A DNA stretch of 64,000 nt. Source: an uncultured Scytonema sp. (GTDB lineage: Bacteria; Cyanobacteriota; Cyanobacteriia; Cyanobacteriales; Nostocaceae). Under the pieces are notes generated by a model that worked only from the letters and a program-made list of their open reading frames with translations, did no database searches and had not been told where the DNA came from. The position numbers and the translations under genes were made by a program. Positions 41,721 to 51,843 of this stretch are shown here, one piece after another. Within the stretch, counting starts at the first letter, position 1. Each line of letters starts with the position of its first letter. The DNA is taken from the NCBI GenBank assembly GCA_937873135.1, contig CALMVQ010000377.1, forward strand, positions 1 to 64,000, given 5' to 3'.

Positions 41721-42920
41721 TTATGCATCATTTAAAGCAGCGATACCGGGTAACACCTTACCTTCGAGTAACTCCAAGCTTGCACCCCCGCCAGTAGAGA
41801 TGTGACTCATTTGATCTGCTAAGCCGACTTTTTCCACAGCCGCAACAGAGTCGCCACCGCCAATAATTGTGGTAGCGCCTGTTTTACTGATATCGGCTAA
41901 GGTGTGGGCGATCGCTTCCGTACCTGCAGCAAACTTATCAAACTCAAACACACCCATAGGGCCATTCCAAATCACCGACTTGCAGTCAGCAAGAGCTTCT
42001 TGGAACATTTTAACTGAGTCTGGACCAATATCTAAGCCCATCCAGCCTTCAGGGATATTGTCAATGCTGACAATTTGCGAATTGGCATCTTTGTCAAATT
42101 TATCTGCCACAAGCACATCTGTAGGAAGCAGCAAGGTAACACCACGTTCTTTTGCTTTTGCTTCCAAAGATTTTGCCAGTTCTAGCTTATCTTCTTCCAC
42201 CAGTGATTTACCGACATTCAAACCACGAGCTTTGTAGAAGGTGAAAATCATTCCACCACCCAGCAGCAGCTTGTCGCATTTGTCTAGGAGAGTTTCAATC
42301 ACACCAATTTTACTAGAAACTTTGGAACCGCCGATAATTGCCGCCAAAGGACGTTGGGGATTTTCAATAGCATTTTGCAGGTACTGTAATTCCTTCTCGA
42401 TCAAATAACCACCAACAGAAGGACTGAGGTAGTGAGTCACGCCTTCTGTAGAAGCATGGGCACGGTGTGCGGTACCGAAAGCATCATTGACGTATAAATC
42501 GGCATTTGCTGCCAGTTTTTTCGCAAATTCTGAGTCGTTTGCCTCCTCCTCTTTGTAAAATCGCACATTTTCCAATAACAGAACTTGTCCGTTTTGTAAA
42601 GCTCCCACTTTGGTAGCAACTTCGTCACCAATAGAGTCATCACACTTGACGACTTCTTGTCCCAGTAACTCGGAGAGGCGCTTGGCAACTGGAGTTAGGC
42701 GTAATTTGTCATCCACACCTTTGGGACGCCCAAAATGACTGACTAAAATCACCTTAGCTCCCTTCTGCATCAAGTCCTGGATAGTTGGTAACGCCGCCCG
42801 GATACGAGTGTCGTCCGTAATATTACCACCCTCTACAGGCACGTTAAAATCAACCCGTACCAAAGCACGCTTACCTGATAAATCCGCTGCAGATAAATTT
42901 GCTAAAGTTTTCTTGGACAC
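41721..42920 (-). CDS. pgk: Phosphoglycerate kinase
   Basis: Converts 1,3-bisphosphoglycerate and ADP to 3-phosphoglycerate and ATP (reverse in the Calvin cycle). 399 residues, the family length. Motifs: [36 protein letters not shown], and the C-terminal nucleotide motif [11 protein letters not shown]. The GTG at 42918-42920 is chosen: an AGGAGG site (42928-42933) lies 7 bases upstream; the frame runs on to 43016 without family similarity. Divergent from the stress protein gene. Confidence 0.96.
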   Translation of the reverse strand: MSKKTLANLSAADLSGKRALVRVDFNVPVEGGNITDDTRIRAALPTIQDLMQKGAKVILVSHFGRPKGVDDKLRLTPVAKRLSELLGQEVVKCDDSIGDEVATKVGALQNGQVLLLENVRFYKEEEANDSEFAKKLAANADLYVNDAFGTAHRAHASTEGVTHYLSPSVGGYLIEKELQYLQNAIENPQRPLAAIIGGSKVSSKIGVIETLLDKCDKLLLGGGMIFTFYKARGLNVGKSLVEEDKLELAKSLEAKAKERGVTLLLPTDVLVADKFDKDANSQIVSIDNIPEGWMGLDIGPDSVKMFQEALADCKSVIWNGPMGVFEFDKFAAGTEAIAHTLADISKTGATTIIGGGDSVAAVEKVGLADQMSHISTGGGASLELLEGKVLPGIAALNDA

Positions 42921-43008
42921 AGTACTGCCTCCTGATTGCGTTTTTGTTATGTTTTTTAAGTAGACCCTTCCAGATTTTACCGGAGTCGGGGGTGCGGAGG
43001 TGAAACCA

Positions 43009-43416
43009 ATGTTCAAGACCGTTCTATTTCCAATCGATCAAAGCCGAGAAACACGCGAAGCAGCCGACGTGGTTGCCAACGTTGTGCAAAAGTACGGCAG
43101 TCGCTTAGTACTCCTGAGTGTGGTTGAGGAACCCGCCTCAGATACGCCCAGTGGAGATGTTATGTCATCACCACAGACAGTTGCCCAACTGCTAGAAAAT
43201 GCCAAATCTGTATTTTCTCAGCAGGGAATTCAAGCCGAAACCATTGAAAGGCAAGGCAATCCCGCTTTCACTATCTGCGATGTTGCGGATGAGATGGAGG
43301 CAGATTTAATCGTTATGGGCTGTCGGGGACTAGGCTTAACTGACGAGGGGATCAATGAAAGCGTGACTAACCGCGTGATCAACCTTTCTCCTTGTCCGGT
43401 ACTGGTTGTGCCGTGA
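43009..43416 (+). CDS. Universal stress protein (UspA family)
   Basis: A 135-residue UspA-type protein with the ATP-binding pattern: Asp in FPIDQS near the start and the GCRGLG loop followed by [17 protein letters not shown]-binding members are common in stress and energy regulation. The ATG at 43009 is preferred because GGAGG lies upstream; an in-frame GTG lies 3 codons earlier. Convergent with the PIN gene. Confidence 0.9.
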   Translation: MFKTVLFPIDQSRETREAADVVANVVQKYGSRLVLLSVVEEPASDTPSGDVMSSPQTVAQLLENAKSVFSQQGIQAETIERQGNPAFTICDVADEMEADLIVMGCRGLGLTDEGINESVTNRVINLSPCPVLVVP

Positions 43417-43440
43417 AGAGTTAGGAGTATAAAATCAGTT

Positions 43441-43476
43441 TGTCGGGTGCGTTAATACTGTTTGACGCACCCGACA
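43441..43476. terminator. Strong hairpin, 12-bp stem
   Basis: Perfect stem tgtcgggtgcgt / acgcacccgaca with a 12-base loop, between the convergent stress protein and PIN genes. Likely terminates from both sides. Confidence 0.7.
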
Positions 43477-43485
43477 GATTGTTGA

Positions 43486-43941
43486 TTACTCAGTTATTTT
43501 AAAGTCTTCAAGCACCAACACGGGCAATTCTGTGATGCGCTTAAGAATTGCATCATTAGTCAGAAATACGTCACATCTTGCTGCTAGAGCGACAGCAATT
43601 TGAAAAGCATCGGGTAATTGTATATTGTATCTAGCACGTATTTGAGCAGCTTCTAATATCACATTCTGTTTGTCAATTAGCACAAACTCAATATTGTTAT
43701 TGTCGGTGATTAATTCAATGAAGTCTTGCTGTAATTGTGTTTGCCCTAAACTATAGGGACGAACTAAGCATTCAGCTAAAGTAATAGGTGAAGCAACACC
43801 CATCAGAAAACTATTTTGTAAAAGCTCAAATACCTCTCTAACAGCTGCAAAGTATTGTGGGTGCTGCTCAACAAAGTAAATCACGGGCGCAGTATCCAGA
43901 AAGAGTCGTCTTACGCCCTCTAAACTATCTGTAATCTTCAC
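43486..43941 (-). CDS. PIN domain toxin, VapC-like
   Basis: A 151-residue PIN protein with LFLDTAPVIYFVEQHP, TLAECLVRP, LPDAFQIAVALAA and FLTNDAILK acidic positions. It overlaps the antitoxin stop by 4 bases (ATGA), the usual coupling in VapBC pairs. Confidence 0.85.
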   Translation of the reverse strand: MKITDSLEGVRRLFLDTAPVIYFVEQHPQYFAAVREVFELLQNSFLMGVASPITLAECLVRPYSLGQTQLQQDFIELITDNNNIEFVLIDKQNVILEAAQIRARYNIQLPDAFQIAVALAARCDVFLTNDAILKRITELPVLVLEDFKITE

Positions 43942-44198
43942 TCCTCTTTCCTTGATTGCATTTTTTCAATTTCAGGTTCTAGAGGCTCTCCGCTACGTAT
44001 ACGTCTGACGTACTCCTGAGCATCGATCCCTCCCAAGTGATTCGGTGCAATTCCTGCAAATTCCATCACGTTACGGCGGGGTTTACGTTTGATTTCGCAA
44101 CGTTGCAGTCTTTGTGTGAGGTAAGCGATGAGAGACAATTGCTCATCAGGTGTGAGTGCATCTGCTTGTCTCATTAACTCAATTAATTCTTTAGACAC
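43938..44198 (-). CDS. Antitoxin partner of the PIN toxin
   Basis: An 86-residue protein beginning with GTG, with AGGAG 10 bases upstream. The N-terminal helix and LTPDEQLSLIAYLTQRL resemble cyanobacterial antitoxins of PIN pairs; the C-terminus is acidic. Upstream gene of the pair. Confidence 0.75.
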   Translation of the reverse strand: MSKELIELMRQADALTPDEQLSLIAYLTQRLQRCEIKRKPRRNVMEFAGIAPNHLGGIDAQEYVRRIRSGEPLEPEIEKMQSRKEE

Positions 44199-44359
44199 TT
44201 AGGCTACTTCTCCTACGCTTACTTAAAGTTTACTAATTGTGTAGAAATTTGCCATAGACAATGCTTGTTGTGATCGCTCAGAATTCAATGTATTTAACTT
44301 GCTCTTAAGACTTCACCAGAAGACGCACAGAACAGGTACATTTTCTCTCTTCCTCTCCC

Positions 44360-45541
44360 CTACTCCAACTCCCCAAATAACCCTGCCAACACTACATTAG
44401 AAAACAAAAATCCTTGGGGATCGCACAAGCGCAACCGCCCTTCCACAACTTCCACCCAACCTTTTTTGTCGTAAGGTTGGCAACACTTGTGAATTTCCGC
44501 CACCTTTTCTTTACCAAATTCTTCTGTCAACATTTCCAAACTCACACCTTCAGCCAAACGCAACCCCAACATCAAGGTTTCTAACAAAACTTCATTTGGT
44601 GGAGTCACAACACATGCGATCGCACACCCGTCACGTACCCACTGGTAATACTCCGCCTTCTTTCGTGGGCGGGTGAATCGTTTCCCCTCTACATAACTCG
44701 CCGCACCCATCCCAAAGCCATAGTAAGGGCGATTTTCCCAATAAACCCGATTGTGCCGACACTGATGTCCTGGTTGAGCATAATTAGAAATTTCGTAATG
44801 TTTGTAACCAGCAGTCTTAAAAACTTGCTCTGCCATTTGGTACATTTTTACTGTGGTTTCATCAGCAGGCAAAGGTTGATCCCCGGCTTTGTAGTAACGT
44901 CCAAAGGCAGTTCCAGGTTCAATTGTCATATCATAGACAGATATATGAGTCGGCGATATGGCTATAGCTTTCTCTAAAGACTCTTGCCAACTATCTAAAG
45001 TGTGATGTGGTAATCCGGAAATTAAGTCTATGCTGAATTCGGGAACCTCCACCTGACGAATTAAGTCTATAGCTGTGAAAATCTCTGAGACTGAGTGTGA
45101 TCGCCCAGAAATTTGCAACAAATCTTCTTGAAAGGCTTGTACACCTAGACTCACCCGATTCACGCCTGCACTGCGATAACCTTGCAGATGAGCCAAATCA
45201 AAGGTACCCGGATCCATTTCCATAGATATTTCTGCTGATGGTAATATCCCGAACCTTTTTTTTAGGGTTTCCACTAATCGCTGCAATTGATTTTTTGATA
45301 AAAGTGAAGGAGTTCCACCACCAAAAAAAATTGTTTCTAAAGGTTGACCGAGAGATGGTGTAACGTTAATTTCTTGACAGAGAACTTCAACATATTGGGA
45401 GATAGTGCCAGAACTTTCACCACGCAAGCGATCCCCGACAACGGATACAGGGAAATCACAGTAAAAACATCGTCGTCGGCAAAAGGGGATGTGTAAGTAA
45501 GCAGAACTTGGATTGATAGAAACAGTTACTTGATGACTCAT
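44360..45541 (-). CDS. hemW: Radical SAM heme chaperone HemW
   Basis: A 393-residue radical SAM protein. The cluster motif reads CRRRCFYCDF (CxxxCxxC), with IFFGGGTPSLL and the EMDPGTF and GVNRVSLGVQAF segments. Often annotated as oxygen-independent coproporphyrinogen oxidase, but the motif lacks the fourth Cys of HemN (CxxxCxxCxC); HemW-type proteins insert heme. Confidence 0.9.
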   Translation of the reverse strand: MSHQVTVSINPSSAYLHIPFCRRRCFYCDFPVSVVGDRLRGESSGTISQYVEVLCQEINVTPSLGQPLETIFFGGGTPSLLSKNQLQRLVETLKKRFGILPSAEISMEMDPGTFDLAHLQGYRSAGVNRVSLGVQAFQEDLLQISGRSHSVSEIFTAIDLIRQVEVPEFSIDLISGLPHHTLDSWQESLEKAIAISPTHISVYDMTIEPGTAFGRYYKAGDQPLPADETTVKMYQMAEQVFKTAGYKHYEISNYAQPGHQCRHNRVYWENRPYYGFGMGAASYVEGKRFTRPRKKAEYYQWVRDGCAIACVVTPPNEVLLETLMLGLRLAEGVSLEMLTEEFGKEKVAEIHKCCQPYDKKGWVEVVEGRLRLCDPQGFLFSNVVLAGLFGELE

Positions 45542-45889
45542 TTAAGAAAAATTAAATTATAATTATTCATATTACAAACAATAAAATTTAGTATCTTAAT
45601 TTCCTCAAATAATCCAAAAATTATGATAAATCTGTAGCGCATCCTCAAGAAGAAAGAGTGGAGAGTATGTGGTCAATCCAAATCCCAAATCCAGAATCGG
45701 TTGACTGGTGTTTAAATTATAAAAAAATGAAAAATTTAAACAAGAAAACTCTTTGGTTATAATAATTGCAGATGTTGTCAGACTAAGCTATATAGTATGA
45801 CCATAATTATTCATAAATCTATCAATACTTACCGATGAGGCGAAAAATGCTTCTCTCAAGGTAGTACAGTCGTAGGAAACAACACGATC
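45542..45889. other. Intergenic, AT-rich
   Basis: Promoters of the divergent hemW and PIN/TRAM genes should be here. A possible -10 tatagt is near 45791; no clear -35 or RNA gene is seen. Confidence 0.4.
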
Positions 45890-46966
45890 ATGCTTGATGC
45901 CATTATCATTCTCTCATTCATCCTGGCAGCAGCGGGAGTAGGGTTTTACAGCCCGGAGTTGCTACCAATTGACACTCTCAGTCGGGTAAGTAACGTACAT
46001 GCCTTACGCTTTGTTTTCGCTGTTTTTGGCGCAATCATTGGAGGTGCCGTCGGATTAAGTTTCCAGATAGGATATCGTCGCCTTGAATCTCAAGTGCGGG
46101 AGTTGCCTTTGGAAGTTATCTTGACTCGTGCTATTGGCTTAGTAATTGGGCTATTAATCGCGAACTTAATGCTAGCGCCTCTGTTCCTGCTACCAATCCC
46201 AGCAGATTTTGGCTTTATTAAGCCATTAGTGGCAGTGACGGGCAGCATAATTCTGTCATATACAGGCATGAATTTAGCCGATACCCACGGACGCGGGTTG
46301 CTACGACTCCTTAATCCCAATACCGTAGAAACACTGGTAGTCGAAGGAACTCTCAAACCTGCTAGTACTAAGGTTTTAGACACCAGTTGCATTATCGATG
46401 GTCGGATTGAAACACTGTTAGAAACAGGATTTTTAGAGGGGCTGATAATTGTACCACAGTTTATCCTGCAAGAATTGCAACAAGTTGCAGACGCTAGCAA
46501 AGATCAAAAGCGGGTACGAGGAAGGCGAGGACTAGAAATTCTTAACCGCGTTAAAGCAGCTTACAGCGATCGCATCGTGATCAACCCAGCCGATTATGAC
46601 GATATAGCCACAGTAGATGCAAAGTTAGTGCGGTTTGCCCAAGAAATTAACGCTACACTCCTGACAAATGACTACAACTTGTCTAAAGTTGCCAGTGTAC
46701 AGAAAGTACCTGTTTTAAACGTTAACGACTTGGTGAATGCAGTTCGTCCCAACTATTTGCCAGGGGACAATATAGACTTGAAAATTCTTAAAGAAGGCAA
46801 AGAACCCAGTCAAGGAATTGGCTATCTAGATGACGGTACAATGGTTGTCGTTGAAGAAGGCAGCCCTTATGTGGGAGGCGAAGTCCGAGTAGTTGTCACA
46901 AGTTCTTTACAGACTTCAGCCGGACGGATGATTTTTGCCAAACCCCAAGCTTCAGCATTGGCATAG
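45890..46966 (+). CDS. PIN/TRAM domain membrane protein, YacL-like
   Basis: A 358-residue protein: four membrane segments (about 1-20, 38-60, 82-108, 112-126), a PIN nuclease domain (VLDTSCIIDGRI, LTNDYNLSKVA) and a C-terminal TRAM RNA-binding domain (GIGYLDDGTMVVVEEG). It is close to B. subtilis YacL and near-universal in cyanobacteria. Likely membrane-bound RNase. Confidence 0.9.
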   Translation: MLDAIIILSFILAAAGVGFYSPELLPIDTLSRVSNVHALRFVFAVFGAIIGGAVGLSFQIGYRRLESQVRELPLEVILTRAIGLVIGLLIANLMLAPLFLLPIPADFGFIKPLVAVTGSIILSYTGMNLADTHGRGLLRLLNPNTVETLVVEGTLKPASTKVLDTSCIIDGRIETLLETGFLEGLIIVPQFILQELQQVADASKDQKRVRGRRGLEILNRVKAAYSDRIVINPADYDDIATVDAKLVRFAQEINATLLTNDYNLSKVASVQKVPVLNVNDLVNAVRPNYLPGDNIDLKILKEGKEPSQGIGYLDDGTMVVVEEGSPYVGGEVRVVVTSSLQTSAGRMIFAKPQASALA

Positions 46967-46970
46967 AAAA

Positions 46971-47159
46971 ATGGTACGTTCCATTAGAGTTAAACATTGT
47001 GTTCGGTGCAGTCAACCTGCACCGACTTTGTTTAGAGTGAAGTACGAAGAAGATGGAGGATGGGTTTTTGTGTGTCCTCATTGTTGGCCGCAAATTAGTG
47101 AAAATAACCCGTTTTATATTTACGGTGGAACATGGAAGGCTGAGAAAAAAAAGAATTAA
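46971..47159 (+). CDS. Small zinc-ribbon-like protein
   Basis: A 62-residue protein with CVRC and CPHC pairs, a small zinc ribbon. The ATG at 46971 is only 4 bases after the PIN/TRAM stop, so it may be in one operon. Hypothetical in cyanobacteria. Confidence 0.7.
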   Translation: MVRSIRVKHCVRCSQPAPTLFRVKYEEDGGWVFVCPHCWPQISENNPFYIYGGTWKAEKKKN

Positions 47160-47428
47160 GCTTTCATGCATGTTAAATATTGGCAACAATTAAGGCATAT
47201 TTTGTGAGTTTGAAGCAATCCTTACCTGTCAATTGTAGGTAGTACTTTGTCTACCCACAATTGATTTACAACTTTACATAAAAAAATCCCTTTTACAAAT
47301 TGCTAAATTCTCAGTTCTTTCTCTTTAAAAGTTTTTTAAAGTTTTATTTTTGTGTAAAAATACCTGTTGAAATTAATTCAACATATCTGTTTAATAGGAG
47401 ATCTCAGAAAATAGAAATCAGTAGCTCT

Positions 47429-48418
47429 ATGACAACTCCTCTAGTTAACCAGAATTTTTTGACAAGAGTTTGTTTAAAAATTTATAAATACTCTAAGGAA
47501 CGTATAGAAAATCCTAGATGGTTTTTTATGCTGGTTACTAGTCGATTTAAGAATGTTCCTCTTTTGAAAAACTTTTTTTTTAAACCTCATTTAATAAAAA
47601 AAAATAATCAAGGAAACTATTCGCTTTTTCCAGAGATGAATGTAGATGATGTTGTCAACTCTTTAAATAAAGAAGGTTTTCATTTAGGATTTAAGCTGCC
47701 AAAAAATATTTTACAGGAAATACAAGACTTTGCTAGTAGCACAAATTGTTACGGCGATGGAGAGTACTCCCTTGGCTTCTGTTACTCTGAAAAAGAAAAA
47801 GCAGAGGCAAAGCTTAGGAGAACTTTTAAAAGGGGAGATTATTTTAATAGTAATTTGCTCTGTACAGCTATTAAAAAACTCACCAACGATCCAAAATTAC
47901 TGGAAATTGCCGCTAAATATTTAGGCGGTTCTCCTGTGTTGACAGGAACTCGTCTTTGGTGGTCATTTGCAGTAAATGAACAAGATAAGCATCTTCTTGT
48001 CGAAAAAATGACGTTTCTTTCAACAAGTGACACGACTAAAGAAGGTGCTTACTTTTTTCATTACGATTTAGATGACTATTATTTCTTAAAAATCTTCTTC
48101 TATATCTTTGATGTCGATTTAGATAATGGTGCTCACGTTTGTGTTCGTGGCAGTCATGACAAGAAGAATCTTGCTCATCTGCTGTCGTTCTTCAGAAGAC
48201 GTTCCGATCAGGATATTATTGACTTTTACGGTGCTGAAAATGTAGTACCTATCTGTGGAAAAGCTGGCTTTGGATTTGCGGAAGATACATTTTGTTTTCA
48301 TAAGGCAATGATACCAACTCATCGAGATCGCCTGATGCTACAAATACAATTTGCTCTAACTGATTATGGAAACCACAATGATTTAGTAGAACCTTCAGCA
48401 CTAAAAAAAATTGTTTAA
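47429..48418 (+). CDS. Phytanoyl-CoA dioxygenase-like protein
   Basis: About 329 residues from the ATG at 47429. Fe(II)/2-oxoglutarate oxygenase pattern: His and Asp in FFHYDLDD, a distal His in FCFHKAMIPTHRDRL and the Arg in the same segment. Related to PhyH proteins that hydroxylate small molecules. The frame extends upstream to 47300 but that part is AT-rich and without similarity. It stands alone and its substrate is unknown. Confidence 0.7.
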   Translation: MTTPLVNQNFLTRVCLKIYKYSKERIENPRWFFMLVTSRFKNVPLLKNFFFKPHLIKKNNQGNYSLFPEMNVDDVVNSLNKEGFHLGFKLPKNILQEIQDFASSTNCYGDGEYSLGFCYSEKEKAEAKLRRTFKRGDYFNSNLLCTAIKKLTNDPKLLEIAAKYLGGSPVLTGTRLWWSFAVNEQDKHLLVEKMTFLSTSDTTKEGAYFFHYDLDDYYFLKIFFYIFDVDLDNGAHVCVRGSHDKKNLAHLLSFFRRRSDQDIIDFYGAENVVPICGKAGFGFAEDTFCFHKAMIPTHRDRLMLQIQFALTDYGNHNDLVEPSALKKIV

Positions 48419-48514
48419 GCTGTGTAGATACGCAACAATACAGTGAGTCTCTACATGGGTAGGTATAGCAGTCCTAAATCATTTATAAAATTCTCTCTCT
48501 CTCTCTCTTTCTTT

Positions 48515-48598
48515 CCTTGGCGTTCTTGGCGTTCTTGGCGTCTTCTCTGCGAGACGCTGCGCGTTCGTCGTCAGACGTGGCGTCAGCCAAGGCGGTTC
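48515..48598. repeat. Interspersed repeat, cttggcg family, plus CT tract
   Basis: A CT dinucleotide tract (48491-48508) precedes three copies of the 9-base unit ttggcgttc and the same cttctctgcgaga ... gccaaggcggttc block as 28001-28050. Two loci show this is a dispersed family. Confidence 0.7.
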
Positions 48599-48646
48599 AA
48601 TCAAAAAATAATTTTCACGACTCAATTAGGATCGCTATAGTAACTG

Positions 48647-49033
48647 CTATCGCTCATAAATTTCAAGAGGTAAGAAGTCTGGATCTTTAAAGAAAGTAAA
48701 TTTTCGACCCGTCATTTCATCAATTCTGATATTTTCTACCTCTACACCTTTTGCGATTAAATCTAGAACTGTTTGCTCGATATCATCAACTTCAAAAGCG
48801 AGATGTCTTAAGCCACAAGCCTCTGGCTGACTGGCTCTTTCAGGAGGCGTAGGAAAGGAAAATAGCTCAATTTGAGAGTTTTCTCCAACTCGTAAATCTA
48901 ATTTATAAGAATTCCTGTGAGCGCGAAAAGTCTCTTGAATAATGGAAAAACCTAATACTTCTACATAAAACTTTTTTGCTTGTTCATAATTAGAACAAAT
49001 AATTGCTACATGATGAATTCCTGTAGTTTTCAT
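48647..49033 (-). CDS. VOC family protein, YaeR-like
   Basis: A 128-residue single-unit vicinal-oxygen-chelate protein. It starts TGIHHVAIICSNYEQAKKFY; the metal ligands His (HHVA), Glu (QIELF), His (RHLAFEV) and Glu (PLEIYER) are visible. YaeR-type relatives have no firmly known substrate. Confidence 0.85.
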   Translation of the reverse strand: MKTTGIHHVAIICSNYEQAKKFYVEVLGFSIIQETFRAHRNSYKLDLRVGENSQIELFSFPTPPERASQPEACGLRHLAFEVDDIEQTVLDLIAKGVEVENIRIDEMTGRKFTFFKDPDFLPLEIYER

Positions 49034-49108
49034 TCTACTTTAAAATTTTTATTGAACGATATATTAACTGAATAGCAGATAGGGCAGGCGATACGCCCAC
49101 CCCATCAA

Positions 49109-50356
49109 TTATGAATCTTGCAAAACAGTCTTGGAAACAATCCGGGTTTTCTTGCGATCGCTTTCCGATAAATCTTGTCCAGCTTGCAAGCGGGTGGCAG
49201 AAGTTTGCAACACTGTTGCTGCACTTGTGTCTCCCATTTGCAACGCAGTTTTGGCAGCCGTTTGAAGCATTGTTGCGGCACCAGCGCGATCGCCTTGTTG
49301 TAATTTTGCCTCTGCTAGTTGTGTTTGCCGATACTTTGCTAATGCCAAAATCGATTGTTGCACCTGACTATCAGGAGACGGTTGGTAACCTTGAATAACA
49401 TTTACCTCAACTGGGATTATTTCTGAAAGTAACCCAGTTTGGTTTTGGGTAGGATCGTCGTAGCGGATTTGCAAAGTGGCAATAGTTTGTCTGCCTTCTG
49501 GTAGGTGCCCTATATAAAGGTTTGCTAGAATTATGCGTTCCACATCCTTCATCAAATCTCCCAGGCGCACTGCAAACTGACTATCAGTTTCTTGCTGCAC
49601 TGGCAATTCAATTGTGTCTGGAGCGACTTGGGCAATAGGTTTTAGTTCCGCTAACCGGACATTAGGCACTAGAGAGAATAACAAATAGGCATTCGTCAAT
49701 CCTACCGTTATCATGCGGTTGAAAAGACGACCAAAGGCATCTACCGCTTCCTCTGGTTGTTGAATAAAAGACAACGTACCGCCAGCAGCATCGGCAATTT
49801 TTTCTAGAACATCTTGGTTCCAATTATCTCCAAATCCCAAAGTGTTCAAAGTCAAATTATAGTTAGTTGCCAATTGAGCAAATTTCAAACAACGATTGTT
49901 ATCACCGTGTTCATTTTCACCATCAGTTAATAAAAAAGCTTGCGAAATAGTTTCTTTTTTTCCCTTCGCTAATTCTTCAATGCCTAAACGCAAACCTTCA
50001 TCAATTGAAGTGCCTCCATCAGCATTAATGCGGTTAATTTGCTGTTTGATGCGTTCGGGTTTGTCGAGAACTTGATTGGAGATTAAGACTTTAGCGTGGT
50101 GATCGAAAACGACAACACTGAGACGATCCTCAGGATTAAGGCGATCAACAATGTTATTTGCCGCTCTCTTCACAGTTTCTAAAGGTTGCCCATTCATCGA
50201 ACCACTGCGGTCAAGAATTAAGCATAAATTCAGTGGGACGCGGCGATCTAAATTTTCTGCGATCGCCGCAACAGAAATTGACAACTGACGCTGAGTGTTA
50301 CGTTGATTGGCGTCCAAATTACCATCAATTAGAGCTGGCTGCAAGCTAACTTTCAT
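49109..50356 (-). CDS. VWA domain protein
   Basis: A 415-residue protein with a von Willebrand A domain (about 38-230). The MIDAS motif is intact (LDRSGSMNG, then GGTSIDEG and LTDGENEHGD). The C-terminal part is beta-rich, then helical with AKYRQTQLAEAKLQQGDRAGA repeats. Similar proteins are widespread in cyanobacteria; role unknown. Confidence 0.88.
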   Translation of the reverse strand: MKVSLQPALIDGNLDANQRNTQRQLSISVAAIAENLDRRVPLNLCLILDRSGSMNGQPLETVKRAANNIVDRLNPEDRLSVVVFDHHAKVLISNQVLDKPERIKQQINRINADGGTSIDEGLRLGIEELAKGKKETISQAFLLTDGENEHGDNNRCLKFAQLATNYNLTLNTLGFGDNWNQDVLEKIADAAGGTLSFIQQPEEAVDAFGRLFNRMITVGLTNAYLLFSLVPNVRLAELKPIAQVAPDTIELPVQQETDSQFAVRLGDLMKDVERIILANLYIGHLPEGRQTIATLQIRYDDPTQNQTGLLSEIIPVEVNVIQGYQPSPDSQVQQSILALAKYRQTQLAEAKLQQGDRAGAATMLQTAAKTALQMGDTSAATVLQTSATRLQAGQDLSESDRKKTRIVSKTVLQDS

Positions 50357-50935
50357 AAATTCAACATCCTATCCAAGATATATAGCATTCCTAATCTAAG
50401 TTGCGAAACACTCTCCAGTTGCAAGGGAGCGATCTCTAAGGCTGGTAACGGGTAATTAGGTAATGGGAAGATAATTATCTCTTTCCTAATGCCCTTTTAC
50501 CCATCACCAATAACCATATATATCGCTGCTAACAACTTGAGTTATTAATAATATTCACACCTTCTAAAGTAGGTTAGCAAAAATAAACGTAACAGGTTAT
50601 GGTCATCTTAGGAACTGATAAGATTTTCCCTGAGTTGTAAGCGATGAGAGTTTTTGAAGTACAAAGGATAAATGACGAAGAATTGTCAATATAGCTTCAT
50701 TATTAATATATAACAGTCCTATTTGATCTGTGAAAACTCCTTAAAGAGAGTGTAAAGCAGCTAACAGTTGACACTCAACCATCAGCGTGTTCATTTTACA
50801 AATCATCTTAGCCAATCAATTGAGTCATGTGAAGTTTCCTGCTCAAGAGCGAGAAATCCACACCTCCAATAAAGCTAGCATCGCGCTAGGATGTATTACA
50901 GTTAACTAACAGCATTTATTCAGGCAACAGTTGCT
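50357..50935. other. Long leader before clpR
   Basis: An imperfect hairpin at 50450-50515 (gggtaattaggtaatggg / cctaatgcccttttaccc) and a dispersed phrase near 50707-50735 (cagtcctatttgatctgtga) that recurs near 60570. The sequence tattac at 50892 could be a -10. No gene. Confidence 0.5.
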
Positions 50936-51598
50936 ATGGACATTTCCCCCATCAAGGCTGTTCAAGCCCCCTATTACGGAGATAACTTCTACCGTACACC
51001 GCCACCAGATTTACCTTCCCTACTGTTGAAGGAGCGGATTGTCTATCTTGGGATGCCACTGGTAGCTGCTGTCACGGAATTGATCGTTGCCGAGCTGCTC
51101 TTTTTGCAGTCAGACGATCCAGAAAAACCGATTAAAATCTACATTAACTCTACTGGCACCTCCGGTTACAGCGGCGACCCCGTCGGCTTTGAAACAGAAG
51201 CCTTTGCCATCTATGACACGATGAAATACATCAAACCCCCCATCCACACCATCTGCATTGGTTCGGCATTGGGCATGGCAGCGATGTTACTTAGTGCAGG
51301 GACAAAGGGTTGTCGTGCCAGTTTGCCAAACGCTTCCATTGTCCTGCACCAACCGAAGAGCTTCGCTCAAGGTCAAGCAACAGATATTCAAATTCGGGCT
51401 AAGGAAGTTCTGGCGAATAAGAGGACAATGCTGGATATCTTATCTCGCAACACAGGTCAATCCAACCAAAGAATTGAGAAGGATATGGATCGCCTCTTCT
51501 ACATGACTCCCTATCAAGCTAAAGAATATGGTTTGATTGACCGAGTTTTTGAAAAAGAAGAACTTGCACATCCTCCAATACCAGCTGGAGTCCTCTAA
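50936..51598 (+). CDS. clpR: ClpR, inactive ClpP paralogue
   Basis: A 220-residue ClpP-fold protein. In the position of the catalytic Ser (GLAASMG in the neighbour) it reads GSALGMA, so the nucleophile is replaced by Gly, the hallmark of ClpR. HQP and DMDR are kept. Known cyanobacterial ClpR forms the mixed ClpP3/ClpR core that works with ClpC. The next gene, in the same direction, is the active partner. Confidence 0.9.
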   Translation: MDISPIKAVQAPYYGDNFYRTPPPDLPSLLLKERIVYLGMPLVAAVTELIVAELLFLQSDDPEKPIKIYINSTGTSGYSGDPVGFETEAFAIYDTMKYIKPPIHTICIGSALGMAAMLLSAGTKGCRASLPNASIVLHQPKSFAQGQATDIQIRAKEVLANKRTMLDILSRNTGQSNQRIEKDMDRLFYMTPYQAKEYGLIDRVFEKEELAHPPIPAGVL

Positions 51599-51803
51599 TG
51601 AGTGCTGAGTGCCTATTCAGTCCTGAGTGCTGAGTGCTGAGTGCTGAGTAAATAGTGACTGAGATTGCGTCGAAATTTAGAATGTTTCTTTCTTCACTTT
51701 TTTCAGACTCAGGACTCAGTACTGATTATCAGGACTCAGCACTCAGGACTCAACACTGATTATCAGCACTCAGCACTCAGCACTGACTTGGGACTCAGCA
51801 CTG
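51596..51803. repeat. Heptamer arrays, gtgctga / ggactca
   Basis: The first half (51600-51650) is built of gtgctga units and the second (51708-51803) of cactcag / ggactcagt units, largely the reverse complement of the first. The two could pair across the spacer in RNA. Very similar arrays are at 63878-64000. Confidence 0.8.
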
Positions 51804-51843
51804 ATTTACTCCCTCATCTATATTTATAAATGGAGTCGCAAAA

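Noticed and set aside
44360-45541. Oxygen-independent coproporphyrinogen oxidase (HemN)
   Set aside because: Motif is CxxxCxxC without the extra Cys of true HemN, so HemW is preferred.
48443-48640. 65-codon frame of Ser/Trp/Arg phrases
   Set aside because: It is a translation of the CT tract and cttggcg repeat.
51596-51803. CRISPR array
   Set aside because: Units are 7-8 bases without unique spacers; tandem heptamer repeats, and no cas gene in the window.
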